Of a stretch of 64,000 nt of DNA, positions 15,911 to 23,653 are shown one piece after another. Below the pieces are notes generated by a model. It was not told the origin of the DNA and made no database searches. It saw only the letters and a program-made list of their open reading frames with translations. Made by a program: the position numbers and the translations under genes. The stretch's first letter is position 1. Each line of letters opens with the position of its first letter. This DNA comes from Planobispora rosea (GTDB lineage: Bacteria > Actinomycetota > Actinomycetes > Streptosporangiales > Streptosporangiaceae): assembly GCF_014648175.1 (NCBI RefSeq), contig NZ_BMQP01000030.1, positions 31,784 to 95,783 of the forward strand, written 5' to 3'.

Positions 15911-18232
15911 TCAGCTCGCCCGGGCGGTGAGCTCCGGACGGCCGCGGTTATCCACTTGGATGATCAGGAGGTTCTCGACGTCCTGCGGCGGCAGCGGCCG
16001 GGCGAAGTGGAAGCCCTGGGCCAGCGGATATCCGAGCTGGTGCAGCCGCTCGGCCTGTGCCTCGGTCTCCACACCCTCGGCCACGACGTTCAGCCGCATC
16101 ACCTGGGCGATCTGCGCCATGGCGGTGGCGATCGCCGACTGCTCGGCCGTGCCGGTCACCCCGTCGATGAAGGACTTGTCCACCTTGAGCACGTCGACCG
16201 GGCAGGTGCGCAGCAGGCTGAGCGAGGAGTGGCCGGTGCCGAAGTCGTCCAGGGCGATGCTGACGCCCAGGGCGTGGATGGCGCGGACCGTCTCCAGCGC
16301 GGCACCGCCGTCGAACACCGCCGTCTCGGTGATCTCCAGCAGCAGGTCGGCCGGGTCCAGGCCGGTCTCGCGGAGCACGTCGGCGACGGTCGTGACGAAG
16401 GCGGACTCGTGCAGCTGCCGGGCCGAGACGTTCACGCTCATCTTGCCGGGTGCGGTCGGACCGTACTCGCGCTGCCAGGCGACCATCTGGGAGCAGGCCT
16501 CGCGCAGCGCCCAGGCGCCGATCTCGGTGATCATTCCGTTGCGCTCGGAGATCGGGATGAACTCCGCCGGGGAGACCAGCCCGCGCTCGGGGTGACGCCA
16601 GCGGATGAGGGCCTCCACCCCGGAGACGCCGCCGCCGGGCAGGGCGACCACCGGCTGGTAGAGCAGGAAGAACTGGTTCTCCTTGAGCGCCTGGCGCAGC
16701 TCGCTGCCCAGGCGGGCGTGCTCGTTGGCGCGCACGTCCATGTCGTCGGCGTAGCGCGCCCAGCGGTTCTTGCCCTGCTCCTTGGCGGCGTACATCGCCA
16801 CGTCGGCGCGGCGCAGCAGCTCGCTGGTGCTCATGGCGCCGTCGCCGCCGGCCAGGCCGATGCTGGCCTGCACGATCAGCTCATGACCCCCGACCCGCAC
16901 CGGTGTCTTCAGCGCCGAGATGATCCGTTCGGCGAGATTGCCGGTGTGCTCGGCCGCCAGGTCCGGCAGCAGGACGGCGAACTCGTCACCGCCCAGGCGG
17001 GCGACGGTGTCGCCGGGCCGTACGCACGCGCGCAGCCGGTCGGCCACGGCCACCAGGAGGGCGTCGCCCACCGCGTGGCCGAGCCGGTCGTTGACCGCCT
17101 TGAAGTCGTCCAGGTCGATCAGCGCCATCGCCACGTTCCCCTGGCCGGTCGTGGCGCCTGCCAGGGTCTGTGCGGTCCGGTCCATGGCGAAGGCCCGGTT
17201 GGCCAGCCCGGTCAGGCTGTCGGTGGTGGCCAGCGTGTGGTTGTCGTGCTGGGCCAGCAACTGGCGGGCCAGGACCAGGACGACCAGGACGCTCGCGCCT
17301 ACCGCTACGCCGCCCCACGAGTACAGGGAGCCCTCGTTCACCGCGACGGTCAGAAGCATGCCGAAGCCGAGCACCACGGCCAGGTACGGCAGCCGGCTGA
17401 CCTTCCGCAGCGCCTGGGACGGGCGGACCCGGGCGGGGCCGTGGATGCGGCGGCACTGCTCCGTCGCCGAGAGGGCCAGCAGGAAGTGGGCGGTGAGCCA
17501 GAACGGGAACTGCCAGCTGAACCAGGACTGGTCCGCGGAGTGGCTGTTGAGATATCCGAGGTAGGTGTCGCCGATGGTGCTGTGCACGATCGCGGCGGCC
17601 GCCAGCCACATCGGGCGCCGTACCCGGGGATCCACCCCGCGCAGCAGCGCGACCACGACGGCGAAGAGGGCGAGCAGGTCGAAGATCGGATAGGCCGCGG
17701 CGGCGGCCACCCGCCGGGGGTCGACGACCTCGGCCGCCAGGGTGGGGCCGAGCTGGAAGTACCACAGCGGGATGGCGGCGGCGACGACGACCACGGCCGC
17801 GTCCAGGGCGAAGGTCCAGCGCCGGGAGCGGCTCTCTCCGCTGCGCGGCAGGAGGAGGATGCCGACCACCAGCAGCGGCACGGACGCAAGGCGGAGCGCG
17901 TCCGGCACGCTGGGGAACGATGACACCGGGATCACGACGGACGACGGGATCATCAGGGCGAGCAGCACGTTCGCGGCCGCCATCCACCGCCAGGCGTGAC
18001 GGGTGCGCCTGCCCAGCTGGGAATGGAGCGAGGCCCGGATGGCGGCGATCGCACCGACCAGCGTGAACAGCGCCAGACCCGGCACGAAGACGTTGATGAC
18101 CTGCCGGAGCGACCCTCCGTTCACCGTCAGGGGCAGCAGCACTCCCATGAACAGGAGATAGATGCCGCCCAAAGCGACGGCCGCCCACTGCCAGCCCTTA
18201 CTGATCAGCGGTTGCGACTTCTGCTGCGTCAC
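15911..18232 (-). CDS. Membrane GGDEF-EAL cyclic-di-GMP turnover protein
   Basis: 773 aa from GTG 18232, which has GGAGGAGG 6 nt upstream; a GTG at 18253 would add 7 residues. The N-terminal 300 residues hold about eight to ten hydrophobic segments. A diguanylate cyclase domain follows with an intact GGDEF active site (414-418), then a phosphodiesterase domain with EAL (540-542), the DDFGTGHSSL loop and the KVDKSFID segment. Both catalytic motifs look intact, so either activity or both is possible. In actinomycetes such proteins tune development through c-di-GMP. Confidence 0.93.
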   Translation of the reverse strand: MTQQKSQPLISKGWQWAAVALGGIYLLFMGVLLPLTVNGGSLRQVINVFVPGLALFTLVGAIAAIRASLHSQLGRRTRHAWRWMAAANVLLALMIPSSVVIPVSSFPSVPDALRLASVPLLVVGILLLPRSGESRSRRWTFALDAAVVVVAAAIPLWYFQLGPTLAAEVVDPRRVAAAAAYPIFDLLALFAVVVALLRGVDPRVRRPMWLAAAAIVHSTIGDTYLGYLNSHSADQSWFSWQFPFWLTAHFLLALSATEQCRRIHGPARVRPSQALRKVSRLPYLAVVLGFGMLLTVAVNEGSLYSWGGVAVGASVLVVLVLARQLLAQHDNHTLATTDSLTGLANRAFAMDRTAQTLAGATTGQGNVAMALIDLDDFKAVNDRLGHAVGDALLVAVADRLRACVRPGDTVARLGGDEFAVLLPDLAAEHTGNLAERIISALKTPVRVGGHELIVQASIGLAGGDGAMSTSELLRRADVAMYAAKEQGKNRWARYADDMDVRANEHARLGSELRQALKENQFFLLYQPVVALPGGGVSGVEALIRWRHPERGLVSPAEFIPISERNGMITEIGAWALREACSQMVAWQREYGPTAPGKMSVNVSARQLHESAFVTTVADVLRETGLDPADLLLEITETAVFDGGAALETVRAIHALGVSIALDDFGTGHSSLSLLRTCPVDVLKVDKSFIDGVTGTAEQSAIATAMAQIAQVMRLNVVAEGVETEAQAERLHQLGYPLAQGFHFARPLPPQDVENLLIIQVDNRGRPELTARAS

Positions 18233-18437
18233 GAAGACCCTCCTCCGGAGCACTCACCGCTCCGGCCCTCCTATCGGCCGCTCCGGCGGAGACCTGAGCA
18301 GACCGGGGTTTCGGCAGGCCGTTGCAAGACGCTGCCAGGGCGCGGGTGAACCAGTCCTGGACGACCACGTCGCGGTGGAGGGTGCCGCGGACCTGGTCCG
18401 GCTTGCCGGCGAAGGAGCCGCGGAGCGGCGGGCCGGG

Positions 18438-18980
18438 TTACTGCGGCACCCGGAGCACGCCCGCCTCGCACGTCAGCTGACCGGTGCCGCTCCGGAGGCA
18501 CTCGGTGACGGCGCCACGGGTCTCGCGGAGCTCGCGGACCTCGGCGCCGCCGGTCCGATCCCGGAGGTCCGCGTCGGTGAGGGCGGTGAAGAGCGCAGCC
18601 GAGGCCCAGAGCACCAGGGCGCCCACCGTCAGCTCCAGCAGGAGACCCGGCCAGCCGGCCCTCCTGCGCGGCGCTCCGGCGCCGTGGTCTCCGTTCGGAC
18701 TCTCCCCGTTCGGACTCTCCCCGGCCTGGTGCGCCCCGTTCCGGCGCGTCTCGGTCCGGTGCGCCCTGCCGAGGGCGGCGAAGCCGAGGGCCACGGAGGC
18801 GAGCGTGAGAGTGACGGAGGCCCAGGAGGTCAGGGGGAGGAATCCGGCGAGGACGGCGGCCCCGGCCGTGGCGAGCGATCCCAGGCCGAGCGCGTTCCCC
18901 GGCCTGGAATGGCGGGCCGCGTAGCCGTGGCGGGCCGGGTAGGGGCGGGAGTCTGACGGCAGGCCGTACGCGAAAGTCAT
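18438..18980 (-). CDS. Small membrane protein of unknown function
   Basis: 180 aa. AGGAGAAGAG lies just before the ATG. Two hydrophobic segments occur at about 31-52 and 54-72, and a third at about 112-132; a Gly/Asn/Pro-rich loop between them contains a 5-residue tandem repeat (GESPNGESPNG) created by a 15-bp DNA duplication. Two cysteines near the C-terminus may form a disulfide. Family not recognised. It lies behind the GGDEF-EAL gene's promoter region with about 205 bp between. Confidence 0.6.
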   Translation of the reverse strand: MTFAYGLPSDSRPYPARHGYAARHSRPGNALGLGSLATAGAAVLAGFLPLTSWASVTLTLASVALGFAALGRAHRTETRRNGAHQAGESPNGESPNGDHGAGAPRRRAGWPGLLLELTVGALVLWASAALFTALTDADLRDRTGGAEVRELRETRGAVTECLRSGTGQLTCEAGVLRVPQ

Positions 18981-19306
18981 GCGCCTCTTCTCCTGTCCGG
19001 GGGTGGAGTACCAGACTATTGACGACTTGATACCCGGCCAGGTTGTCCTTCTCTAGCGAATGAATTGACGTTTGATGGGCCTGGACTGAGGTTTTGGTTC
19101 CATATAAGGGGATATACCCGGACGGTCGCTGGACAAGTTTTTCCATCTCGTGATTTTCTGTGGCCGCTTGCCCGTGCCCGCATAGAATTACCACTGCTCA
19201 CGACGGTCTCTCCGGGTGGCGGCAGGGGGGTGGCCATCCGGGTCGGGCGGGCGGCGGAAGCGCCGGACACGTCCCGGGGGACCGTCGTTCATGTCGGCGG
19301 TCGATA
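18981..19306. other. AT-richer intergenic region
   Basis: This 326-bp stretch is clearly less GC-rich than its surroundings and holds promoter-like sequences (TTGACG near 19066, CATAGAATT near 19181). It should carry the promoters of the divergent membrane-protein and SGNH genes. An 80-codon frame at 19065-19307 has no SD and no coding-like composition, so it is not called. Confidence 0.4.
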
Positions 19307-20080
19307 ATGCTCCGAGGTGGCATGCGTGTGCCTGTTGGAAAAAAGCGTCCCTTTTCCCCTTCTGTCGCTCTCCTGCTGATTTCGTGGCTTATCTCGGGAT
19401 GCGGGGGAATGGGCGGAACCGTACCGGTGAGCGAGGCCGCGGTACGGTCGGCCACGTCGGCCACGTCGGCGACGGCCCCCTCGACCGGGGCGCCGAAGGC
19501 GGCGGCGGCGCCCGTAGCCCCGGTGGTAATGATCATCGGGGACAGTTTCACGGTCGGGTCGGGTCCGGTCGCGCGCTGGCAGAGCTACGCCGCGCAGGCC
19601 GCCCGCGAGCTGGACTGGCAGCTGATCACCGCGGGGGCGGGCGGGACCGGCTTCGTCAACCCGGGCCGGGTGGGCCGGACCTTCGAGGACTCCTTCGTCG
19701 ATGAGCTCGCCTGGCGCCCGGCGCCCGACCTGCTGATCGTCTCCGGTGGTCACAACGATCGCGACACCCCGGCCGCCGAGGTCTACGGAGCCGCCGCGCG
19801 ACTGCTGGATACCGCCCGGCAGCACTGGCCGGCCACCAGGATCCTGGTGATCGGGCCCCTGTGGATGGGGGCCGCTCCCCCGTGGGTCCGCGACGTGAGA
19901 GACGCCGTCGCGTACGCCGCGGGGGAGAGCGGCGCGGTCTTCCTCGATCCGCTCGGTCAGGACTGGGGGCCGGGCGCGACCCTCCCCGACGGCGTCCACC
20001 CCACCCTCGAAGGGCACGGCCGCATCGGGCGCTGGCTGGTCACCGCCCTGCGGGAGAACGGCGTGCGCACAGCACCCTGA
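19307..20080 (+). CDS. Secreted SGNH/GDSL-hydrolase lipoprotein
   Basis: 257 aa from ATG 19307 (ATG 19322 is an alternative start). Basic N-terminus, hydrophobic stretch and an ISGC lipobox, so a lipid-anchored surface protein, followed by a Ser/Thr/Ala-rich linker. SGNH blocks are present: IIGDSFTVG (nucleophile Ser), a GTGF segment, SGGHND and the catalytic pair in DGVHPT. Substrate unreadable; esterase on acetylated polysaccharide is plausible because the next four genes are a xylanase, mannanase and cellulases. It converges on the xylanase gene. Confidence 0.8.
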   Translation: MLRGGMRVPVGKKRPFSPSVALLLISWLISGCGGMGGTVPVSEAAVRSATSATSATAPSTGAPKAAAAPVAPVVMIIGDSFTVGSGPVARWQSYAAQAARELDWQLITAGAGGTGFVNPGRVGRTFEDSFVDELAWRPAPDLLIVSGGHNDRDTPAAEVYGAAARLLDTARQHWPATRILVIGPLWMGAAPPWVRDVRDAVAYAAGESGAVFLDPLGQDWGPGATLPDGVHPTLEGHGRIGRWLVTALRENGVRTAP

Positions 20081-20202
20081 ACGCCGCCTTCTCCGCGCAG
20101 CCGGCCGCCGGCGCCGTCACCGGTGCCGTCCGGATCCGCCGCCCGGATCCGCCGCCCGGATCCGCTGCCCCGGCCGATGGCCGGGGCACGCGTCCCGGCG
20201 GT

Positions 20203-20760
20203 CTAGGAGATGACGGGTGCGGGCGGGGCGCCCGTGCCGGTCCAGGAGGCGATGAAGCCGAAGGTGGTCGAGCCGCCGGCCGGGACGGAGCCGTTCCAGG
20301 CGGCGTTGGTGAAGGTGTGGGCGGTGCCGGAGCTGTTCCGGGTCGAGCTCCAGTTCTGGGTGATCCGCACGCTCTCCGGGTAGGTCAGCGTGACCCGCCA
20401 CGAGGTGACGGGGTCGGAACAGGTGATCTTGACCTCGCCCTGGAAGCCGCCCGGCCAGGAGTTGACCACCCGGTAGGCGGGCGTGCAGCCGCTGCCGGAG
20501 CCCGCGGTGGTGGTGAAGGTGGTGGTCTCGGAGGCGTCGGAGACGTTCCCGGCGGCGTCGCGGGCGACGACGTGGACGGTGTAGGCCGTTTCCGGGGTCA
20601 GGCCGGTCAGGGCGAGGGAGTTCGTGGCCGAGGAGCCGAGCTTGGTGGTGCCCCGGTAGACGTCGTAGCCGGTGACGGCGCGGTTGTCGGTGGAGGCGGT
20701 CCAGGTCAGGGTGGCCCCGGTCGAGGTGACGGCGGAGGCGGCGGGCCTGCCCGGCGTGGA
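20203..20760 (-). repeat. FN3-CBM2 module duplicated in the next gene (copy 1)
   Basis: The 3' end of the xylanase gene. The last roughly 105 bp are identical to 21930-22035, and the FN3 part (about 20520-20755) matches about 22247-22482 almost base for base, with a more diverged CBM2 middle. Confidence 0.85.
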
Positions 20761-21831
20761 CGGCGGCGTGGTGTCGTCCGGCGGAGTCCCGCCCGCCAGG
20801 GCGTCGTGGACGGCCGTGTAGGCGGGCTTCTTGCCGTAGTTCTCGTCGTAGATCAGGGCCGCGCCCTGGCCGGAGAAGGTGTCGGGGACCCAGGAGTACT
20901 TGTCGGTGAAGCCCCAGATCGTGATGCCGGTGCACCGGGCCACCGCCAGGCAGGCCTTGACCATGTTCGTGTAGTAGGTGGCCTGGGTGGCGTCCTTGGC
21001 GGCGTCCCTGGGCATCTGCATCCGGATGTCGATCTCGGTGATCCGGACGTTCACCCCGAGGTCGGCGAAGCGCTGGATGTTCTCCTGGACCTGGCCGGGG
21101 AAGCCGTACTGGATGGCCAGGTGGCTCTGCAGGCCCACGCAGTCGATCGGCACGCCCTGCGACTTCAACGTCCTGACCAGGTTGTACATCGCGGTGCTCT
21201 TGGCGTTGACGCCCTCGACGTTGTAGTCGTTGATGCAGAGCTCGGCGTCGGGGTCGGCCGCGCGGGCGTACCGGAAGGCGTCGGCGATGTAGCTGTCGCC
21301 CAGCTTCTGGTACCAGAACGAGTTCCGCATGCTGCCGTTTTCCTCGAAGACCTCGTTCACCACGTCCCAGGACTTCACGACGGGGTTGCTCGCGTAGCGC
21401 CCGGCGACCCTGGCGATGTGATTCTGCATGGCCGAGCGCAGGTCGGCGGCGGAGAGGTTCTGCACCCAGTTCGGCGTCTGGCTGTGCCAGACCAGCGTGT
21501 GCCCGTGCACCTGCTGGTCGTTCGCCTCGGCGAAGGCGACGATCTGGTCCGCCGCGGTGAAGGTGAACTGGTTCTGGCTGGGCTCGGTGGCGTCCCACTT
21601 CATCGCGTTCTCGGCGGTGATCTGGTTGAACTCCGAGGCGGCGATGGTGCGGTAGGCGCTCTCGTTGGCCAGCGGGGAGGTGGCCAGCGCGGTGCCGATG
21701 AACTTGCCGCGCGCCTCGGCGTGCGCGCGCAGCGTGTCCGAGGCGTGGGCCGGTACGGCGGGCAGCAAGACCGCCGCGGCCGGGAGGACGGCGAGCGCTC
21801 CGGTCAGGAGCGCTCTGCGGAGTCTGGACAT
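20203..21831 (-). CDS. Secreted GH10 endo-beta-1,4-xylanase with FN3 and CBM2
   Basis: 542 aa. Signal peptide (about 1-31), GH10 catalytic domain (about 35-330), fibronectin type III (about 345-430) and a C-terminal CBM2 (about 435-542). The acid/base Glu lies in WDVVNEVFE and the nucleophile in ITEIDIRM. It cleaves xylan outside the cell, with CBM2 holding it on cellulose or xylan. The start follows AAAGGA. A perfect GAAACTTTC-centred palindrome (21869-21881) lies 38 bp upstream. Its FN3-CBM2 coding sequence is nearly identical to that of the neighbouring mannanase. Confidence 0.95.
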   Translation of the reverse strand: MSRLRRALLTGALAVLPAAAVLLPAVPAHASDTLRAHAEARGKFIGTALATSPLANESAYRTIAASEFNQITAENAMKWDATEPSQNQFTFTAADQIVAFAEANDQQVHGHTLVWHSQTPNWVQNLSAADLRSAMQNHIARVAGRYASNPVVKSWDVVNEVFEENGSMRNSFWYQKLGDSYIADAFRYARAADPDAELCINDYNVEGVNAKSTAMYNLVRTLKSQGVPIDCVGLQSHLAIQYGFPGQVQENIQRFADLGVNVRITEIDIRMQMPRDAAKDATQATYYTNMVKACLAVARCTGITIWGFTDKYSWVPDTFSGQGAALIYDENYGKKPAYTAVHDALAGGTPPDDTTPPSTPGRPAASAVTSTGATLTWTASTDNRAVTGYDVYRGTTKLGSSATNSLALTGLTPETAYTVHVVARDAAGNVSDASETTTFTTTAGSGSGCTPAYRVVNSWPGGFQGEVKITCSDPVTSWRVTLTYPESVRITQNWSSTRNSSGTAHTFTNAAWNGSVPAGGSTTFGFIASWTGTGAPPAPVIS

Positions 21832-21868
21832 GGGGATCCTTTCTGGTATGAAAACTTCCGGGTATGGC

Positions 21869-21881
21869 CCGAAACTTTCGG
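21869..21881. promoter_or_regulatory. GAAACTTTC palindrome upstream of xylanase
   Basis: CCGAAACTTTCGG is a perfect 13-bp palindrome. From memory it matches the CGAAA-N-TTTCG elements described upstream of actinomycete xylanase genes. A related imperfect copy starts near 21850. Likely operator for a xylan-responsive repressor not encoded in this window. Confidence 0.6.
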
Positions 21882-21929
21882 AGACGGGCCGACGGGAGGG
21901 GGCACGGCGCGGGCCGTACCCCCTCGGGG

Positions 21930-22487
21930 CTAGGAGATGACGGGTGCGGGCGGGGCGCCCGTGCCGGTCCAGGAGGCGATGAAGCCGAAGGTGGTCGAGC
22001 CGCCGGCCGGGACGGAGCCGTTCCAGGCGGCGTTGGAGAAGGTGAAGGCGGTCCCGGAGGCCGACAGGGTCGAGCTCCAGTTCTGGGTGACCTTCACTCC
22101 GGCCGGGTAGGTCAGCGTGGTCTTCCACGAGTTCACGGCGGCGGCGCACTTGACCGTGACCTCGCCCTGGAAGCCGCCCGGCCAGGAGTTGACCAGCTTG
22201 TAGGTGGCCGCGCAGTCGCTCGGCGGGGTCGAGGTGGTCGTGAACGACGTGGTCTCGGAGGCGTCGGAGACGTTCCCGGCGGCGTCGCGGGCGACGACGT
22301 GGACGGTGTAGGCCGTCTCCGGGGTCAGGCCGGTCAGGGCGAGGGAGTTCGTGGCCGAGGAGCCGAGCTTGGTGGTGCCCCGGTAGACGTCGTAGCCGGT
22401 GACGGCGCGGTTGTCGGTGGAGGCGGTCCAGGTCAGGGTGGCCCCGGTCGAGGTGACGGCGGAGGCGGCGGGCTTGCCGGGCCGGGT
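21930..22487 (-). repeat. FN3-CBM2 module duplicated in the previous gene (copy 2)
   Basis: The 3' end of the mannanase gene, near-identical to 20203-20760 in both flanks with a diverged CBM2 centre, suggesting recent duplication or gene conversion. Confidence 0.85.
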
Positions 22488-23495
22488 GGGCGCCTCGGTG
22501 TCGGGACCACCGCCCCCGCCGTAGATCTTCGCCTCGACGGCGGTCTGGGCGATGCCGTTGGGGCCGTTGAACAGGCGCTGGCCCCAGGGGGTCAGCGCGT
22601 TCACGTTGAAGTTGGTGACCTGGTCGAGATACTCGACGCCGCCGCCGTTGCCGCTCCAGGACCAGCCGAAGTAGCCCACGCCCCGCGCCTGCGCCTGGGA
22701 CATGATCGTGTCCTCGTCGGGGTCGCCGTCGGAGTGGTTGAACCCGAACTCGCCGATGACCAGGGGCAGCCCGGCGGTCTGGAACGCCTGGAGGTAGTCG
22801 GTGACCTCGGCCGCGGTGTCGAACACGCCGTACATGTGGATCGAGAAGATCGTGTTGCGGTCCGGGTCGGCGGCGAAGACGGTCTTGGCGTTGTCCCGCA
22901 TGGCGAAGCGCCAGTCCTGGCCCCAGTTGGGGGCGTCGACCATGAGCGCGTGGTCGAACCCGGCCTCGCGCATGCGCTTGATCGCGCCTGCGGTGGCCGT
23001 GGTCCAGTCCGGGGTGACGGCGTTGTTGCCGATCGGCTCGTTGCCGATGTTGACGATGACGTAGTCCTCCTGGCCCTCCAGCGCGCTCTTCACGCTGATC
23101 CAGTAGTTCACGGCCTGGTCGAGGGTGTAGGCGCCGGCCTGCTCGCCGTACCCGGTGGTGTCGTGGTTCTCCAGTACGCAGATGAGCTTGTTCTGCTTGC
23201 ACAGGGAGACGACGTTCGCCACGTCGGCGGCGCTGTTGGCGCTCCACCGGCCGCCGCTGAGCACAACGCGCACGGCGTTGGCGCCCAGGGACTTGATCCC
23301 GGCGAAGGAACTCGTCTGGGTGGGATACCAGGTGTGCGCGTGGGAGGTGCCGCGCATGATGAGCGGCGTGCCGTCGGCCTCTACGATCTCCGTGCCGCTC
23401 ACGTGGATGCCGGTGTCGGCGTGGGCGGGGGGTGCCGCGACGAAGACCGAGGCGACGGTCGCGGCGAGCGCCGCGATGGTGAGTCGTGCTCTCAT
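21930..23495 (-). CDS. Secreted GH5 beta-mannanase with FN3 and CBM2
   Basis: 521 aa. Signal peptide ending at AHA (about 27), GH5 catalytic domain (about 28-330), FN3 (about 340-420) and CBM2 (about 425-521). The acid/base Glu is in NIGNEPIGN and the nucleophile in VIGEFGFNH. The N-terminal HVSGTEIVEADG and RGTSHAHTWYP segments are what I know from actinomycete mannan endo-1,4-beta-mannosidases (GH5 subfamily 8); cellulase activity is less likely. SD GAGGTAGG precedes the ATG. About 160 bp separate it from the GH9 gene. Confidence 0.9.
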   Translation of the reverse strand: MRARLTIAALAATVASVFVAAPPAHADTGIHVSGTEIVEADGTPLIMRGTSHAHTWYPTQTSSFAGIKSLGANAVRVVLSGGRWSANSAADVANVVSLCKQNKLICVLENHDTTGYGEQAGAYTLDQAVNYWISVKSALEGQEDYVIVNIGNEPIGNNAVTPDWTTATAGAIKRMREAGFDHALMVDAPNWGQDWRFAMRDNAKTVFAADPDRNTIFSIHMYGVFDTAAEVTDYLQAFQTAGLPLVIGEFGFNHSDGDPDEDTIMSQAQARGVGYFGWSWSGNGGGVEYLDQVTNFNVNALTPWGQRLFNGPNGIAQTAVEAKIYGGGGGPDTEAPTRPGKPAASAVTSTGATLTWTASTDNRAVTGYDVYRGTTKLGSSATNSLALTGLTPETAYTVHVVARDAAGNVSDASETTSFTTTSTPPSDCAATYKLVNSWPGGFQGEVTVKCAAAVNSWKTTLTYPAGVKVTQNWSSTLSASGTAFTFSNAAWNGSVPAGGSTTFGFIASWTGTGAPPAPVIS

Positions 23496-23528
23496 GACCT
23501 ACCTCAGGTGGGAGCCTTCAGGGAGGGG

Positions 23529-23563
23529 CCGGCCGGGCGGAGGGGTCCGCTACGCCCGGCCGG
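23529..23563. terminator. Hairpin between GH9 and GH5 genes
   Basis: 11-bp perfect stem, CCGGCCGGGCG and CGCCCGGCCGG, 13-nt loop, 91 bp past the GH9 stop. Confidence 0.55.
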
Positions 23564-23575
23564 GGCTTGTGGGGT

Positions 23576-23621
23576 TTCTCGGGGGAGGGGTTTCCCTGAG
23601 TTCTCAGGGGAGGTGTTTCCC
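23576..23621. repeat. Two 25-bp imperfect tandem units
   Basis: TTCTCGGGGGAGGGGTTTCCC and TTCTCAGGGGAGGTGTTTCCC repeat with a 25-bp period downstream of the GH9 stop; a third partial TTCTCCGGGG follows near 23636. Confidence 0.65.
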
Positions 23622-23653
23622 GGGGGACGGACGTGTTCTCCGGGGAACGGGCG

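Noticed and set aside
18233..18253. Upstream GTG start of the GGDEF-EAL gene
   Set aside because: GTG 18232 has the correctly spaced GGAGGAGG; the upstream start lies ahead of it.
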